The notes: generated by a model from the sequence alone, not told the origin. A stretch of DNA of 64,000 bases from Cohnella ginsengisoli (GCF_029525555.1 NZ_JAPDHZ010000008.1:124001-188000); one strand, 5' to 3'; counted from the stretch's first letter, positions 1-8,798 are shown. A program made the numbers and translations.

Positions 1-102
1 GGCAGGCAGCGCCTGCCCTCCCATTAACGCGTCCAGCATCTTGGCGCGGCTCGGATCGCCGATCAGCGAAGCCACGGATACAATATTGTGATATGCATTC
101 AT
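1..102 (-). CDS. ArsR-type HTH regulator, N-terminal fragment (cut by window edge)
   Basis: The minus strand opens with ATG at 102 and stays open for 34 codons to the window edge. The residues include NIVSVASLIGDPSRAKML, the typical first helices of ArsR/SmtB winged-helix repressors, which usually begin with a statement of 'A-L-(G/A)-D-P-(T/S)-R'. Only the N-terminus is present, so the effector-binding residues cannot be judged. It is divergent from the DinB gene at 187, which it may control. Identification rests on this short motif. Confidence 0.6.
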   Translation of the reverse strand, partial: MNAYHNIVSVASLIGDPSRAKMLDALMGGQALPA

Positions 103-186
103 ACTTCGATGCTAACCGAAATGTCGTTGTACTACAATACAATCCGAACGCCGGCTAGCGCCGATCCCATTATCGGAGGAACATAC

Positions 187-660
187 ATGGACGCCAAAGC
201 TCTCATCTTGCTCGATCTGAAAGAAACCCGCAGAAGATTTATCAAGGCCGCCTCCAGCATCCCGGATCGGTATATTCACTGGCAACCCGATGCCACCGCC
301 CTGTCCGTAGGCCAGATGATCAGGCATGTGCTCGAGCACGACTACTACTGGCATATGATCCTGACCGAACAGAGGCTGCCGACCGAGGAGGAAACGACAT
401 CGATGCAGGATCGGCCCTACGCAAGCATTCAAGACGAGATCGAGCGTAACGAAGCTCATCACGTCCGGTTCCTGTCCTACGTGGAATCGCTGGACGTCCG
501 CGCGTTCGAGACGCTCCTGATTCGCTGGCCGCATCGTCCGATCCAACGCTACCTCGGGGACGCGCTTGAACGCAAATCCTATCACGACGCGGTCCATACC
601 GGTCAATTGCTGCAATACATGCGCATGCTTCAGATCAGCCGGCCGGATATATGGGACTGA
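187..660 (+). CDS. DinB-family protein
   Basis: A 157-residue protein of the DinB/YfiT-like four-helix-bundle superfamily, many of whose members bind a metal through three histidines and act as thiol transferases or damage-inducible enzymes. Visible candidate ligands are the His in MIRHVLEHDYYWH (about residue 47) and HDAVHTGQLLQYM near the C-terminus (about residues 131-135), the usual positions. The start is the ATG at 187, preceded by GGAGGA at 175-180; an upstream in-frame start at 88 has no ribosome binding site. Substrate is unknown. It lies divergent from the ArsR fragment and convergent with the GNAT gene at 679. Confidence 0.75.
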   Translation: MDAKALILLDLKETRRRFIKAASSIPDRYIHWQPDATALSVGQMIRHVLEHDYYWHMILTEQRLPTEEETTSMQDRPYASIQDEIERNEAHHVRFLSYVESLDVRAFETLLIRWPHRPIQRYLGDALERKSYHDAVHTGQLLQYMRMLQISRPDIWD

Positions 661-678
661 ACCGTTAGGCGGGAATCT

Positions 679-1185
679 TCAGAGCGCCAGCCGCCAATCG
701 TTGCACCGCATCCAGCTGCCCGGCGGATATTCGAATTCGATCTCGCCGATCAGCGCGAAGCCGAGCTTGCGGCAGACCGCGTTCGACGCGGGATTGCCGG
801 CGCCCGGATACGCATGGATCTCGCGGCGGGCGCCCTCCGCGCGGACGGCCTCGATCGCTTGCGCAACGGCTGCGGTGGCGATGCCTTTGCCTTGATAGGC
901 CGGCAGGATGCCCCATCCCATTTCGCAGACTTGCTCGCCCTGCCACGTCCGGTCCCAATAACCGACGGTTCCGACCAACTCCTGCCCCGGGAGCAGAACA
1001 ACGGCGAACATACGCCCCGCTCCTTTTTCGGCAATCCGCATATAACGTTCGTGGCGCTCCGCGACCTGCGCCTCCGTTTCCGGTCCGCCCAGATGCTCGG
1101 TCATCTCCGGCGCGTTCATTCGGTGCAGCAGCTCGAGATGGCCCGCGGACCACGGTACGATCTCCACTAGCGTTCGTTCGTTCAT
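679..1185 (-). CDS. GNAT N-acetyltransferase (RimJ/RimL type)
   Basis: A 168-residue GCN5-related acetyltransferase. The acetyl-CoA pyrophosphate-binding loop is seen as GILPAYQGKGIA (about residues 92-103), matching Q/RxxGxG/A, and NPASNAVCRKLGF near residue 130 is the typical motif B that follows. The layout fits the RimJ/RimL subfamily that acetylates protein N-termini, antibiotics or small amines; the substrate cannot be read from sequence. AGGGAGG lies just upstream of the ATG at 1185. The gene ends 19 bp from the stop of the convergent DinB gene, with no obvious terminator between them. Confidence 0.85.
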   Translation of the reverse strand: MNERTLVEIVPWSAGHLELLHRMNAPEMTEHLGGPETEAQVAERHERYMRIAEKGAGRMFAVVLLPGQELVGTVGYWDRTWQGEQVCEMGWGILPAYQGKGIATAAVAQAIEAVRAEGARREIHAYPGAGNPASNAVCRKLGFALIGEIEFEYPPGSWMRCNDWRLAL

Positions 1186-1347
1186 TCGTGTCGCCTCCCT
1201 TTAGGTTGCTGTCCTGTTATCCCATTCTATCAGCCTTCTCCGTCATCAACCAAAGGCATGTCCGGCCATCCGAATAGAAGCGCAACATCGCAAAGCCGGC
1301 CACGTGCTATAACTGGTCTTGTAAAAAAAGAGAAGGAGCTGATCCAT

Positions 1348-2145
1348 ATGGCGAGACTGAACGGAAAGGTCGCATTGGTAACGGGAGCGAGCAGAGGGAT
1401 CGGACGCGGGATCGCGCTTCGCCTTGCCGCGGATGGCGCGACCGTAGCGGTGCATTACGGGAGTCGGCAGGAGCTCGCGGAGGAGGTCGTCCGCGAGATT
1501 AGGTCCGGCGGCGGCTCGGCCTTCGCGATCGGCGCGGACCTCGTCCGCGCCGGGGGCATCGAGGCTTTGTTCGAGGCGTTGGACGGCCGATTGGACGGGC
1601 CGGCATCCGGCACGCAGCTTGATATTTTGGTTAATAATGCGGGCATCGGCCAGCAGCTCGGCATCGAGGAAACGACGGCGGCTTCGCTGGACGAGGTGCT
1701 GGAGATCAACGTCAAGGCGCCGATCCTCGTCATCCGGGAAGCGCTGAAGCGCATGAACGACGGCGGCAGCATCATTAATCTGTCTTCCGCCGTGACGCGG
1801 ATTCCGCTGCCGAATCTGCTCGGCTACAGCGTGTCCAAAGGCGCGATCAATACGCTCACGCTGAATTTGGCGCAGGAGCTTGGAAGCCGCGGCATCCGGG
1901 TCAACGCGATTCAACCCGGCATCATCGACACCGACATGAACGCCGGTACGCTGCAGGACCCGCAAGGCCAAGCGTTCGCGGCCGGGCTCTCGGTGTTCGG
2001 CCGGTGGGGACAGCCCGAGGACGTCGCCGACATCGCCGCGTTCCTCGCATCTTCGGACAGCCGCTGGGTAACGGGCCAGTTGATCGATGCAAGCGGGGGG
2101 ATCGAGGCTTTGATCGCAAGGGTTCGCCCGAGCTGTCTTGTCTGA
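1348..2145 (+). CDS. SDR-family oxidoreductase (3-oxoacyl-ACP reductase-like)
   Basis: Short-chain dehydrogenase/reductase of about 255-265 residues. TGASRGIGRG (about 10-19) is the Rossmann nucleotide loop, LVNNAG is the structural NNAG motif, and the catalytic Ser/Tyr/Lys are seen in NLSSAV and YSVSKG. The start is ATG 1348 behind AGAAGGAG; the upstream in-frame start at 1258 has no binding site. The last residues run on unusually after the normal GQLIDASGG end. Removing one G from the G6 run at 2095-2100 gives SGGSRL and a stop at 2113, the usual SDR ending, so the tail is probably an indel artefact. Substrate unknown. Confidence 0.85.
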   Translation: MARLNGKVALVTGASRGIGRGIALRLAADGATVAVHYGSRQELAEEVVREIRSGGGSAFAIGADLVRAGGIEALFEALDGRLDGPASGTQLDILVNNAGIGQQLGIEETTAASLDEVLEINVKAPILVIREALKRMNDGGSIINLSSAVTRIPLPNLLGYSVSKGAINTLTLNLAQELGSRGIRVNAIQPGIIDTDMNAGTLQDPQGQAFAAGLSVFGRWGQPEDVADIAAFLASSDSRWVTGQLIDASGGIEALIARVRPSCLV

Positions 2146-2177
2146 CACTCTCGTCAGGAAGATACCAAGGCTACTAA

Positions 2178-2299
2178 GAGCTGTCGTACGAATGCACACC
2201 ACGCGCTGCGCCGCCCTCGCCAGACAAAGTGCTTTCGTACGACAGCACATCAAGCGATGCGGCGCCCTTCACCGGCCAAGTGCTTTCATACGGAAGCAC
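2178..2299. repeat. Three palindromic cores at exact 51-bp spacing
   Basis: Three 20-bp imperfect palindromes start at 2178, 2229 and 2280, exactly 51 bp apart. The central one reads GTGCTTTCGTACGACAGCAC and can fold on itself with one mismatch. The sequence between cores is also partly conserved (cgctgcgccgccc-like). The array fills the gap between the SDR stop and the stop of the convergent GNAT gene. It could act as a bidirectional terminator-like structure or a protein-binding array; there is no T-run after the stems. Confidence 0.8.
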
Positions 2300-2324
2300 A
2301 TCAGGCGGCGACGCAGCCCGCTTG

Positions 2325-2906
2325 TTACTCCCCTTCTTGCTTCAGCAGCGCATCCAAGATCGGCATCGCCCGGTCGTAATCGTTGGCGTACGAACCGAAC
2401 GTCTCGTCGCGCATGATCTCGAATCCGAACCGGTTGTAGAGCCGCACGGCTTTATAGCTCCAAGTTTGAGTATGCAGGTACATATCCCGATCGCCCTCCA
2501 ACCTGATCATTTCCCGCAAGCAAGCCGCCACCAGCGCCTTCCCCAGACCTTTTCCCTGATGCTCGCGCTTGACCGCGAACCAATGAATAGAAGGATCGCG
2601 CCTTCCTGCCGTGCAGTCCCACCAGCACATGATCGTACCGACCGCTTCGCCCCGCTCGTTTTCCACGAACAATAATCGCTTCCCAAGTTCGTCGGGCATT
2701 GGCATATAAGTTTGCCGAAAGTATCGAATCGCCTCTTCCGCGCGCTCGAATTCTCCTACGGAAGCCTCGATCTCCGCCCAACGCGACTCACTGCCTGGAC
2801 TAAACCGGGTTAACGCATACCCCGCAGGCAGCGGGCATTCCGGAATCGGTCTGCCCGGCCGCCTTTTCATAATGACGTTAAAGTAGGGAACGGATCGGTC
2901 GAGCAT
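2325..2906 (-). CDS. GNAT N-acetyltransferase
   Basis: A 193-residue acetyltransferase. FAVKREHQGKGLGKAL (about residues 119-134) carries the acetyl-CoA loop (Q-x-x-G-x-G) and SYKAVRLYNRFGFEIM is the later conserved helix of the fold. The N-terminal part (VIMKRRPG through ALTRFSPG) resembles MSMEG/YhbS-type single GNAT proteins. AAGGCGG lies about 8 bp upstream of ATG 2906. It is convergent with the SDR gene; the third palindromic repeat ends 25 bp from its stop. Substrate unknown. Confidence 0.85.
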   Translation of the reverse strand: MLDRSVPYFNVIMKRRPGRPIPECPLPAGYALTRFSPGSESRWAEIEASVGEFERAEEAIRYFRQTYMPMPDELGKRLLFVENERGEAVGTIMCWWDCTAGRRDPSIHWFAVKREHQGKGLGKALVAACLREMIRLEGDRDMYLHTQTWSYKAVRLYNRFGFEIMRDETFGSYANDYDRAMPILDALLKQEGE

Positions 2907-2997
2907 CGTTCAGGCCGCCTTCTTTTTGTCTATTATGCTTGCGATTCAAAAATCCGATATATTTACATGATTTATCCATTATACGTTGGAGGTTCCT

Positions 2998-3729
2998 ATG
3001 CGCAAAGAAGAGATGTCCGCCGGCGGCAGCATCGTCTATCGGCACGAAGCCCCGGATAGCCCGCCTACATACGCCGAAGAAGACAGCGCCTATCTTGAAC
3101 GCGTCACCCGGCATGTCGAGACCCATATCGGCCCGGTGCGCAACGTTTTCCACGAGATCGTCTCAACGCATGTTCATCTCGACATCCTTGTCGTCGATCC
3201 GACGCCGCAACGCAACTTTTACACGCTCGTCACCTGCGGCATGGGCATGCGCCCGATGAACGTGCCCGAAGGAGCCGAATCCTGGCGCCATGCCGAGCTC
3301 ATGCTGTGCCTGCCCGCCAATTGGCCTTTGTCCGAAGCCGCCTTCAGGGACGAAGACCATTACTGGCCTGTCCGCATGTTGAAGACCATCGCCCGCATTC
3401 CGCATGAATATAACACCTGGCTCTATCTGGCGCACACGATCCCGAACGGCGATCCCGCCGAGCCTTATGCCGACAACACGAAGCTTGCCGGCGCGATCTT
3501 GTCGATACCGTCGACGGCTCCGGCTGCCAAGGACTTATTTACGTTGACTGCAGCTCCCGGCCAGGACGTTCATTTTTTCAGCCTGCTGCCGCTGTACAAG
3601 GAAGAGATGGACTTCAAGCTGAAACAAGGTCCGGAGGCGTTATTCGAAAAGCTGGAAGCAGCCGGCGTCAACGAAGTGCTGCGCGCGGACCGAAAAAACG
3701 TGTGCAAGAAACGATTCGGCCTATTCTGA
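2998..3729 (+). CDS. Suppressor-of-fused (SUFU) domain protein
   Basis: A 243-residue protein with the bacterial SUFU-domain pattern: HVETHIGPVRNVFHEIVSTHVHLDILVV near residues 40-65, a TCGMGMRPM segment, ELMLCLPANWPL near 105, and FFSLLPLYKEEMDFKL near 190. Bacterial SUFU proteins are often immunity-like or stand-alone cytoplasmic proteins of unproven role. ATG 2998 follows TTGGAGG (2986-2992); the overlapping TTG at 2986 is part of that binding site. No toxin gene adjoins it, so an immunity role is not supported here. Confidence 0.8.
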   Translation: MRKEEMSAGGSIVYRHEAPDSPPTYAEEDSAYLERVTRHVETHIGPVRNVFHEIVSTHVHLDILVVDPTPQRNFYTLVTCGMGMRPMNVPEGAESWRHAELMLCLPANWPLSEAAFRDEDHYWPVRMLKTIARIPHEYNTWLYLAHTIPNGDPAEPYADNTKLAGAILSIPSTAPAAKDLFTLTAAPGQDVHFFSLLPLYKEEMDFKLKQGPEALFEKLEAAGVNEVLRADRKNVCKKRFGLF

Positions 3730-3756
3730 ACGCAACCGTGTTAACAAGGAGCTGCA

Positions 3757-3785
3757 TTGCCCGCCTCTGATCGACAAGATATACT
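3757..3785 (+). promoter_or_regulatory. Sigma-A-like promoter for the GntR gene
   Basis: TTGCCC (3757-3762) and TATACT (3780-3785) are separated by 17 bp, 45 bp upstream of the chosen GntR start. The spacing is canonical; the -35 matches TTGACA at four of six positions. Confidence 0.5.
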
Positions 3786-3829
3786 AAATGGATATCACGA
3801 TCGGTAACGATTCGAAGGAGATTGCCTCA

Positions 3830-4480
3830 ATGTCCGACCTGCCTCTCGCGGAAGTCGCTTACCAGGAACTCCGGCAGCGGCTGCTCAGCGGTCAGTACCT
3901 GCCCGGCCAACTGCTCTCGGAGAGCGAGCTCGCGAACGGGCTCGGCATGAGCAGGACGCCCGTCCGGGCCGCCGTCATGCAGCTGGAAAAGGAAGGATTC
4001 CTGGAAACGCTGGTCAAGCGCGGGATCCTCGTCAAAGGCATCGACGTCAAGGAACTGTACGATATGTTCGACCTGTTGAACGCGCTTTATCTGTTCGTGC
4101 TGGAACGCATGGAGCAGGATCAGTACGAGCCCGACTTCGAGCGTTTGCGTTACTATCTCGACCAGTTGATCGAGGCCAGCGAACGCAAGATGCACCGCGA
4201 GTATTACGAATCCGGCCTGATGTTCATGCGGACGCTGCTCTCCACGATCGGCAACCGCAGCATCATGGAGACGTTCGACCGCTACAAGGACAAGGTCCTT
4301 TATGTCGTCGTCGCCTACCGGTCGACCGAAGGCTCGAACCGTCCATACACGGGCAAGAAGCTGTACGCCGAAATTTACCGTCATTTAATCGAAGGCAACT
4401 ACGTAGAGGCCAAAGCCGCTATTCAGGCGTCCAAGCGAAACTCGCGCGAAGAGCTGCTCCGAAACGGCTACAAAGTATAA
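3830..4480 (+). CDS. GntR-family transcriptional regulator (FCD/FadR type)
   Basis: A 216-residue regulator. The N-terminal winged helix (residues about 5-70) has YQELRQRLLSGQYLPGQLL and SELANGLGMSRTPVRAA, diagnostic of GntR proteins; the helical C-terminal part fits a FadR/FCD ligand domain. The start ATG 3830 has AAGGAG at 3815-3820; the alternative ATG 3788 lacks one. The gene ends in a strong terminator and is followed by the GntR-type operator at 4613-4642 in front of the phosphoesterase-ABC operon, so it most likely controls that operon, with a substrate or product as inducer. Confidence 0.88.
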   Translation: MSDLPLAEVAYQELRQRLLSGQYLPGQLLSESELANGLGMSRTPVRAAVMQLEKEGFLETLVKRGILVKGIDVKELYDMFDLLNALYLFVLERMEQDQYEPDFERLRYYLDQLIEASERKMHREYYESGLMFMRTLLSTIGNRSIMETFDRYKDKVLYVVVAYRSTEGSNRPYTGKKLYAEIYRHLIEGNYVEAKAAIQASKRNSREELLRNGYKV

Positions 4481-4526
4481 AAACGTATAGCGCCGCCGTT
4501 TTCCGGCGCCGCCGCATCGCCGAACC

Positions 4527-4562
4527 AGCCGCGAAACCTCTCGTTTCGGGGGCTTTTTTTTG
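4527..4562 (+). terminator. Rho-independent terminator after GntR gene
   Basis: AGCC-CGAAAC pairs with GTTTCG-GGCT around a CTCT loop and is followed by eight or more T residues at 4553-4561. It separates the regulator from the operon it precedes. Confidence 0.8.
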
Positions 4563-4612
4563 CATGTCCGCACTTTTACACAACTCCGATCGCTCGTTTA
4601 TACCCTCCTTAC

Positions 4613-4642
4613 ATACAAGATTAATAATTCTTGTATACAAGA
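4613..4642. promoter_or_regulatory. GntR-type operator: three ATACAAGA half-sites
   Basis: Half-sites ATACAAGA (4613-4620), inverted TCTTGTAT (4629-4636) and ATACAAGA (4635-4642) overlap to give the perfect palindrome CTTGTATACAAG at 4630-4641. TTGTATACAA-like palindromes are classical targets of GntR/FCD regulators. The site sits 34 bp before the metallophosphoesterase start and directly after the GntR gene, so it is the likely operator for the operon. Confidence 0.7.
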
Positions 4643-4675
4643 TGACCTTTCAAAAACCAAGGAGGCTGACCAACG

Positions 4676-5497
4676 ATGAAAAGCATGAAATTCGTCCACC
4701 TGACCGACACGCACATGAACGCCCCGAGCTCCGAGGGCCCCTTCGCCAAGTTCCAGCTTGCCGAGAAGGTCAAGCAGACGTTCCGCCACCTCCGCGACGC
4801 GAACGTCGCGCCGGACTTCGTGCTCATCACCGGCGACCTGTCCCATGAAGGCGACGCAGCAGACTACGCCTACATCCGAACGGTCCTGGACGAATGCTCC
4901 GCGCTTATCGGCGCGCCCGTGCACGTCGTGCTCGGCAACCACGATCACCGCTCCGCGTTCCGCCAAGGCTACCTGGGCGAAGCGCCGTCGGAAGAAGCCT
5001 ACTACTACTCGCTCGACTTTAACGGCCTGCGCCTGATCGGCCTGAACTCCCAAGTGCCCGGCCGCCACGACGGCGAACTCGACGCCGCGCAGCTCGCTTG
5101 GCTCAAGAACGAGCTCGCCACTCCCGCGCCGCGCGGCACGATCATCGGGATCCACCATCCGATGATGAGCGTTCGAGGCATGCCCGGCGACCACCTGCTG
5201 GCGAACCGCGCGCAGCTCGGCGACGCGATCGAAGGTACCGACGTCATCGGCGTCATGGCCGGACACGTCCACTCCAACAACGTCGGCACCTACCGCGGCA
5301 TCGTCAACGTCGCAGCCGCAGGTACGGCATTCACCGGCGAGCTCGCGGATGCGGAGAACTACAAGATGGTCGACTTCTGCGGCTTCAACATCGTCGACGT
5401 GACCGAAGAAGGCCTCTCGATCCAGACGACCGTGCTGCCGACTTCAGGCGAAGAGTACTTCCGCTTCCCGATCTCCTTGCTCGTCGCCCAGCACTGA
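4676..5497 (+). CDS. Metallophosphoesterase (CpdA/GpdQ-like phosphodiesterase)
   Basis: A 273-residue calcineurin-like phosphoesterase. All metal-binding motifs are visible: D11 and H13 in LTDTH, D54 in TGDLSH, N88 and H89 in GNHD, His in GIHHP and the final AGHVH. Family members of this size hydrolyse cyclic nucleotides or glycerophosphodiesters. AAGGAGG at 4659-4665 precedes ATG 4676. It is first in a likely operon with a phosphatase and an ABC importer, which suggests release of phosphate or of an alcohol from an imported phosphodiester rather than cAMP control. That reading is inference. Confidence 0.85.
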   Translation: MKSMKFVHLTDTHMNAPSSEGPFAKFQLAEKVKQTFRHLRDANVAPDFVLITGDLSHEGDAADYAYIRTVLDECSALIGAPVHVVLGNHDHRSAFRQGYLGEAPSEEAYYYSLDFNGLRLIGLNSQVPGRHDGELDAAQLAWLKNELATPAPRGTIIGIHHPMMSVRGMPGDHLLANRAQLGDAIEGTDVIGVMAGHVHSNNVGTYRGIVNVAAAGTAFTGELADAENYKMVDFCGFNIVDVTEEGLSIQTTVLPTSGEEYFRFPISLLVAQH

Positions 5498-5514
5498 ACT
5501 TCCTTCCGACGCCA

Positions 5515-5562
5515 GGCTGCCGGCGCAAGCGCGATCGCACCGAACGACGAACGCCGGCAGCC
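5515..5562 (+). other. Intercistronic hairpin with 11-bp perfect stem
   Basis: GGCTGCCGGCG (5515-5525) pairs perfectly with CGCCGGCAGCC (5552-5562) across a 26-nt loop. There is no T-run, and the next gene starts 38 bp later, so it is more likely an mRNA-stability or processing element inside the operon than a terminator. Confidence 0.55.
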
Positions 5563-5599
5563 GGCTCTACCGACATCGATAACCGAGGAGAGACGCATC

Positions 5600-6388
5600 A
5601 TGACGACGATTCAAATGCCGGCCTGCCTGCTGCCGCTGGAAGGCGCCTTTAACTTCCGCGATATGGGCGGACTGCGCACCGAGGACGGCCGGACGGTCAA
5701 AAAGGGACTGCTGTTCCGCGCCGCCGAGCTGACCGGCCTGACGGAAGCCGACCACGAGGCGCTTCGCGCCATCGGCCTGAAGCATGTATTCGACTATCGC
5801 AACCGCGCCGAAGCCGCAGAGAAGCCGGACCCGGTCATCGGCGAAGCGCGCTACATCCGCGTGCCCGCCAACGAAGCCGCCGAGAGCGCGCCGCATGTGA
5901 CGATGGAGCAGTTGTTCAAGAGCGGCATGCACAAGGCGTTCTCCGACAACATGCTGGACAGGCTGTACGCCAGCCTGCCGGTCAACAACGCCTCCTACAA
6001 GCAGCTCATGTCGCTGCTGCGCACGCCGGAAACGAGCCTGCCGCTCGTCCATCACTGCGCGGGCGGACGGGATCGCACGGGCGTCGGCGCCCTGCTCATC
6101 CTACTCACGCTGGGCGTGCCGTACGAGACGATCATGGAAGACTACCTGCTATCCAACGTGACGCTCGAGAAGTTCCATGCGCAAATGTTCGACATGGCCG
6201 CCCAATACCTCGACGAAGCGTCGCTCGAGACGATGCGCCGCACGATGGCGCTGCAGGAGCGGTATCTCGACGCCTCGATGAACGCCATTCTGTCCGCGCA
6301 TGGCACGTTCGAACAGTATTTACTCGCCGAATTCGGCATCGACGCCCAGGATCGGGCGCGTATACAAGCTTACTGCCTGGAAGCTTAG
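5600..6388 (+). CDS. Tyrosine/serine phosphatase-like protein (Y_phosphatase3)
   Basis: A 262-residue protein with FNFRDMGGLRTEDGR near residue 17 and the P-loop HHCAGGRDRTG, giving nucleophile C153 and R159 of the CX5R motif. The family includes the bacterial tyrosine-phosphatase and lipid/inositol-phosphate phosphatases. GAGGAGAG lies before ATG 5600. Its position between a phosphodiesterase and an ABC importer suggests that it removes a phosphate from an imported metabolite; a role in protein dephosphorylation is the alternative. The sequence does not decide between them. Confidence 0.8.
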   Translation: MTTIQMPACLLPLEGAFNFRDMGGLRTEDGRTVKKGLLFRAAELTGLTEADHEALRAIGLKHVFDYRNRAEAAEKPDPVIGEARYIRVPANEAAESAPHVTMEQLFKSGMHKAFSDNMLDRLYASLPVNNASYKQLMSLLRTPETSLPLVHHCAGGRDRTGVGALLILLTLGVPYETIMEDYLLSNVTLEKFHAQMFDMAAQYLDEASLETMRRTMALQERYLDASMNAILSAHGTFEQYLLAEFGIDAQDRARIQAYCLEA

Positions 6389-6439
6389 TCGCTTAGACGG
6401 AACAGGCATCCATTATTGAAAAGGGGGACTCCTGATTTT

Positions 6440-7789
6440 ATGAAACCGTTCATGAAAGGCACCGCCCTGGTACTCGCCATCGCATCCGCAGCCAGCTTGT
6501 CCGCTTGCGGCTCCGCCGCGGAAAGCGAAGCCGACGCGGCTGCCGCTACCGCGGCGCCAAGCCAGACGGAGCTCGCCAAGCTCGATCCCGCGAATCCGAC
6601 CAAGGTCACGTTCTACTCGTACAGCCTCGCCTACCCGACGATGAAGCCGGGCATGGAGCAGCTGATCAAGGAATTCAACGACACGGTCGGCAAGGAAAAG
6701 GGCGTCGTCGTCGAAGGCGTCGCGGACACGACGATGCAGCAGTACAAGGCGGACATCTCCGCGGGCAAAGAAGTCGACATCGTGCAGCATCCGTTCGGCA
6801 CGCTCGACGCCTCCCGCCTGAGCCTTGGCTTCAAAGCCTACGAGGACGTCTTCCCGAAGGCGGAGCTGGACGCGCATCTGCAGGGCATCTCGCCCAACGC
6901 GCTTGAGCTCGGCAAGATCGACGGCAAGATGTACGGCCTCGCCTTTACGTTCAGCACGCCGATCGTCTTCATCAACGGCAAGCTGTTCGAAGCGGCCGGA
7001 CTCGATCCGGCGAAGCCGCCGAAGACATGGGCCGAGATCAAGGAAGCCTCCCTCAAGATCAAGGCCGCCACAGGCAAGGACGGCTTCGGCCTGACGCCGA
7101 CCAACGGCTGGATCACCGAAGGTCTCATCCTGAGCAACGGCGGCACCGTGCTGTCGAAGGACCGCAAGTCGGCGGAATTCGCGAGCCCCGAGAGCGTCGA
7201 AGCGATCGAGACGTGGAAGGACCTTTACCAGAACGGCGCGTCCGCTCCCGGCACGGAGACGGAGCTGGTGGAGCAATTCATGGCCGGCAATCTCGGCATG
7301 TACGCCTCCTCGACTTCGCTCTACAGCGGCATCAAGAAGGCGTCCGAAGCCGGCGGCTGGAAGGTGTACGGCGCAGGCATGCCGCAGTTCGGCGACAAGC
7401 CGGCCGTCCCGGTCAACTCAGGCAGCGTGCTCGCGATCCGCTCGGACACCCCTGAGAAGAGCGCGGCGATCTGGGAGTTCATCCGCTTCGTGACCGGCGA
7501 CCGCGGCTATACGATCATCACCTCGCAGATCGGCTACCTTCCGCTGCGCACCGCGCTTGCGGACGATCCCAACGGCCTGAAGGACTTCGTCGAGCAGAAC
7601 CCGCTCTACCGGATCAACCTCGAGCAGCTGTCCCATATCCAGCCGGTCGCCATCTGGCCGGGCGAATACGCCACCGAAGCGGCCACCGCGTTCACGGACG
7701 CCATCGTCAAGTCCGTCATGACCAAGGACGGCGACGTCAAGGCGACGCTGCAGAAGGCCCAGGACGACATCAACCAGATGATCCAGTAA
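6440..7789 (+). CDS. ABC sugar/glycerol-phosphate-type solute-binding lipoprotein
   Basis: A 449-residue family 1 extracellular binding protein. The signal peptide ends in the lipobox LSAC (Cys about residue 22), so it is anchored outside the membrane. MYGLAFTFSTPIVFINGKLFEAAGLDP and IGYLPLR segments are typical of the MalE/UgpB group; GYLPLR near the C-terminus resembles UgpB-like proteins. AAGGGGGAC at 6421-6429 supports ATG 6440. Followed immediately by its two permeases. No ATPase gene is present, so a shared MsmX/UgpC-type ATPase elsewhere probably drives it. Substrate may be a phosphorylated compound given the neighbours (inference). Confidence 0.85.
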   Translation: MKPFMKGTALVLAIASAASLSACGSAAESEADAAAATAAPSQTELAKLDPANPTKVTFYSYSLAYPTMKPGMEQLIKEFNDTVGKEKGVVVEGVADTTMQQYKADISAGKEVDIVQHPFGTLDASRLSLGFKAYEDVFPKAELDAHLQGISPNALELGKIDGKMYGLAFTFSTPIVFINGKLFEAAGLDPAKPPKTWAEIKEASLKIKAATGKDGFGLTPTNGWITEGLILSNGGTVLSKDRKSAEFASPESVEAIETWKDLYQNGASAPGTETELVEQFMAGNLGMYASSTSLYSGIKKASEAGGWKVYGAGMPQFGDKPAVPVNSGSVLAIRSDTPEKSAAIWEFIRFVTGDRGYTIITSQIGYLPLRTALADDPNGLKDFVEQNPLYRINLEQLSHIQPVAIWPGEYATEAATAFTDAIVKSVMTKDGDVKATLQKAQDDINQMIQ

Positions 7790-7808
7790 CGAAAGGAAAG
7801 GAGCCGTC

Positions 7809-8781
7809 ATGAGCCAAGCGATCGAAAACGCCTACGCGCCCCCCCCTTGCGGGGAAGCCGCCCGTAGCCTTGGACCGGCCTCGGACCCGGTCCAGGGCGC
7901 TTCGCATGCTGAAGCCCTGGCTGTACCTGCTGCCTGCGCTGGTCCTGCTCGGCATTTTTATGTACAGGCCGCTGCTGTACACGTTTTATCTGGCTTTTCA
8001 CAAATGGAGCATGGTCCCCGGCACCGAGCCGCTGTACGTCGGCTTCGACAACTTCTCGCGGCTGCTGGCGAACAAGAGCTTCGCCGACTCGATCGGCAAT
8101 ACCGTGTTCTATACGGCGCTGCTGCTGCCGTTCTCCATCGTCATCCCGCTCGCGCTGGCCGCGGTCACCCATCACATGGAAGGCCGCATGAAAAACGTAT
8201 ACCGCGCGCTCTTCTTCATCCCGATGATCCTGGCGCCGGTGTCCGTGAGCGCGATCTGGCGCTGGCTGTTCCACCCGTCCGGCGGTCTCGTGAACACCGC
8301 GCTGATGAAGCTCGGCCTGATCGAGACGCCGATCGCGTACTTCTCGGATCCGTCCTTCGCCAAGTGGATCATCCTGCTCATCACGGGTTGGAAGATGATC
8401 GGCTTCAGCACGATCATGTTCTCCGCGGCGCTGACCGGGATCAACAGCGAGTACTACGAAGCCGCTTCGCAGGACGGCGCCGGCAGCATGCGCCAGTTCT
8501 GGAACATCACCGTGCCGCTCATGTCGCCGATGATTATTTTCATGCTGACGATGAGCATCCTGTTCTCCAGCCAATGGACGTTCGCGTACATCGACATCCT
8601 GACGACCGGCGGTCCGTACGGCACGTCGACCAACGTCTACTACGAGATGTACAAGTTCGCTTTCTCCAATCTCAACGCGGGCTTCAGCTCGGCGGCGTCG
8701 CTCCTGTTCTTCGTCGTCTTCGGCGTCATCTCGCTGCTGCTTAATTCGCTGTCGCGCCGATTTTCCTTTTACGATAACTAA
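7809..8781 (+). CDS. ABC sugar permease, first subunit (UgpA/MalF type), frameshifted
   Basis: A membrane permease with six predicted helices (first at PWLYLLPALVLLGIFMY) and the EAA loop EYYEAASQDGAGSMRQFWNITVPLM. The natural start is ATG 7809 behind AAAGGAG. A run of eight C at 7839-7846 shifts the frame; with seven C the reading continues as APPLAGKPPVALDRPRTR into the permease. As deposited, the protein could only begin later (about 7870). It lies 19 bp after the binding-protein gene and 17 bp before the second permease. Confidence 0.85.
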
Positions 8782-8798
8782 GACGGGAGGAGCCGACC

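Noticed and set aside
2998..3729. SUFU protein as immunity partner of a toxin
   Set aside because: No toxin-like gene or secretion locus is adjacent.
5098..5652. Arg-rich open frame antiparallel or out of phase with the phosphoesterase gene
   Set aside because: Shadow frame of a GC-rich gene with no binding site and biased composition.
7839..7846. Phase-variable C8 tract in the permease gene
   Set aside because: Similar one-base run changes occur in about twenty unrelated housekeeping genes, so sequencing error is the simpler reading.
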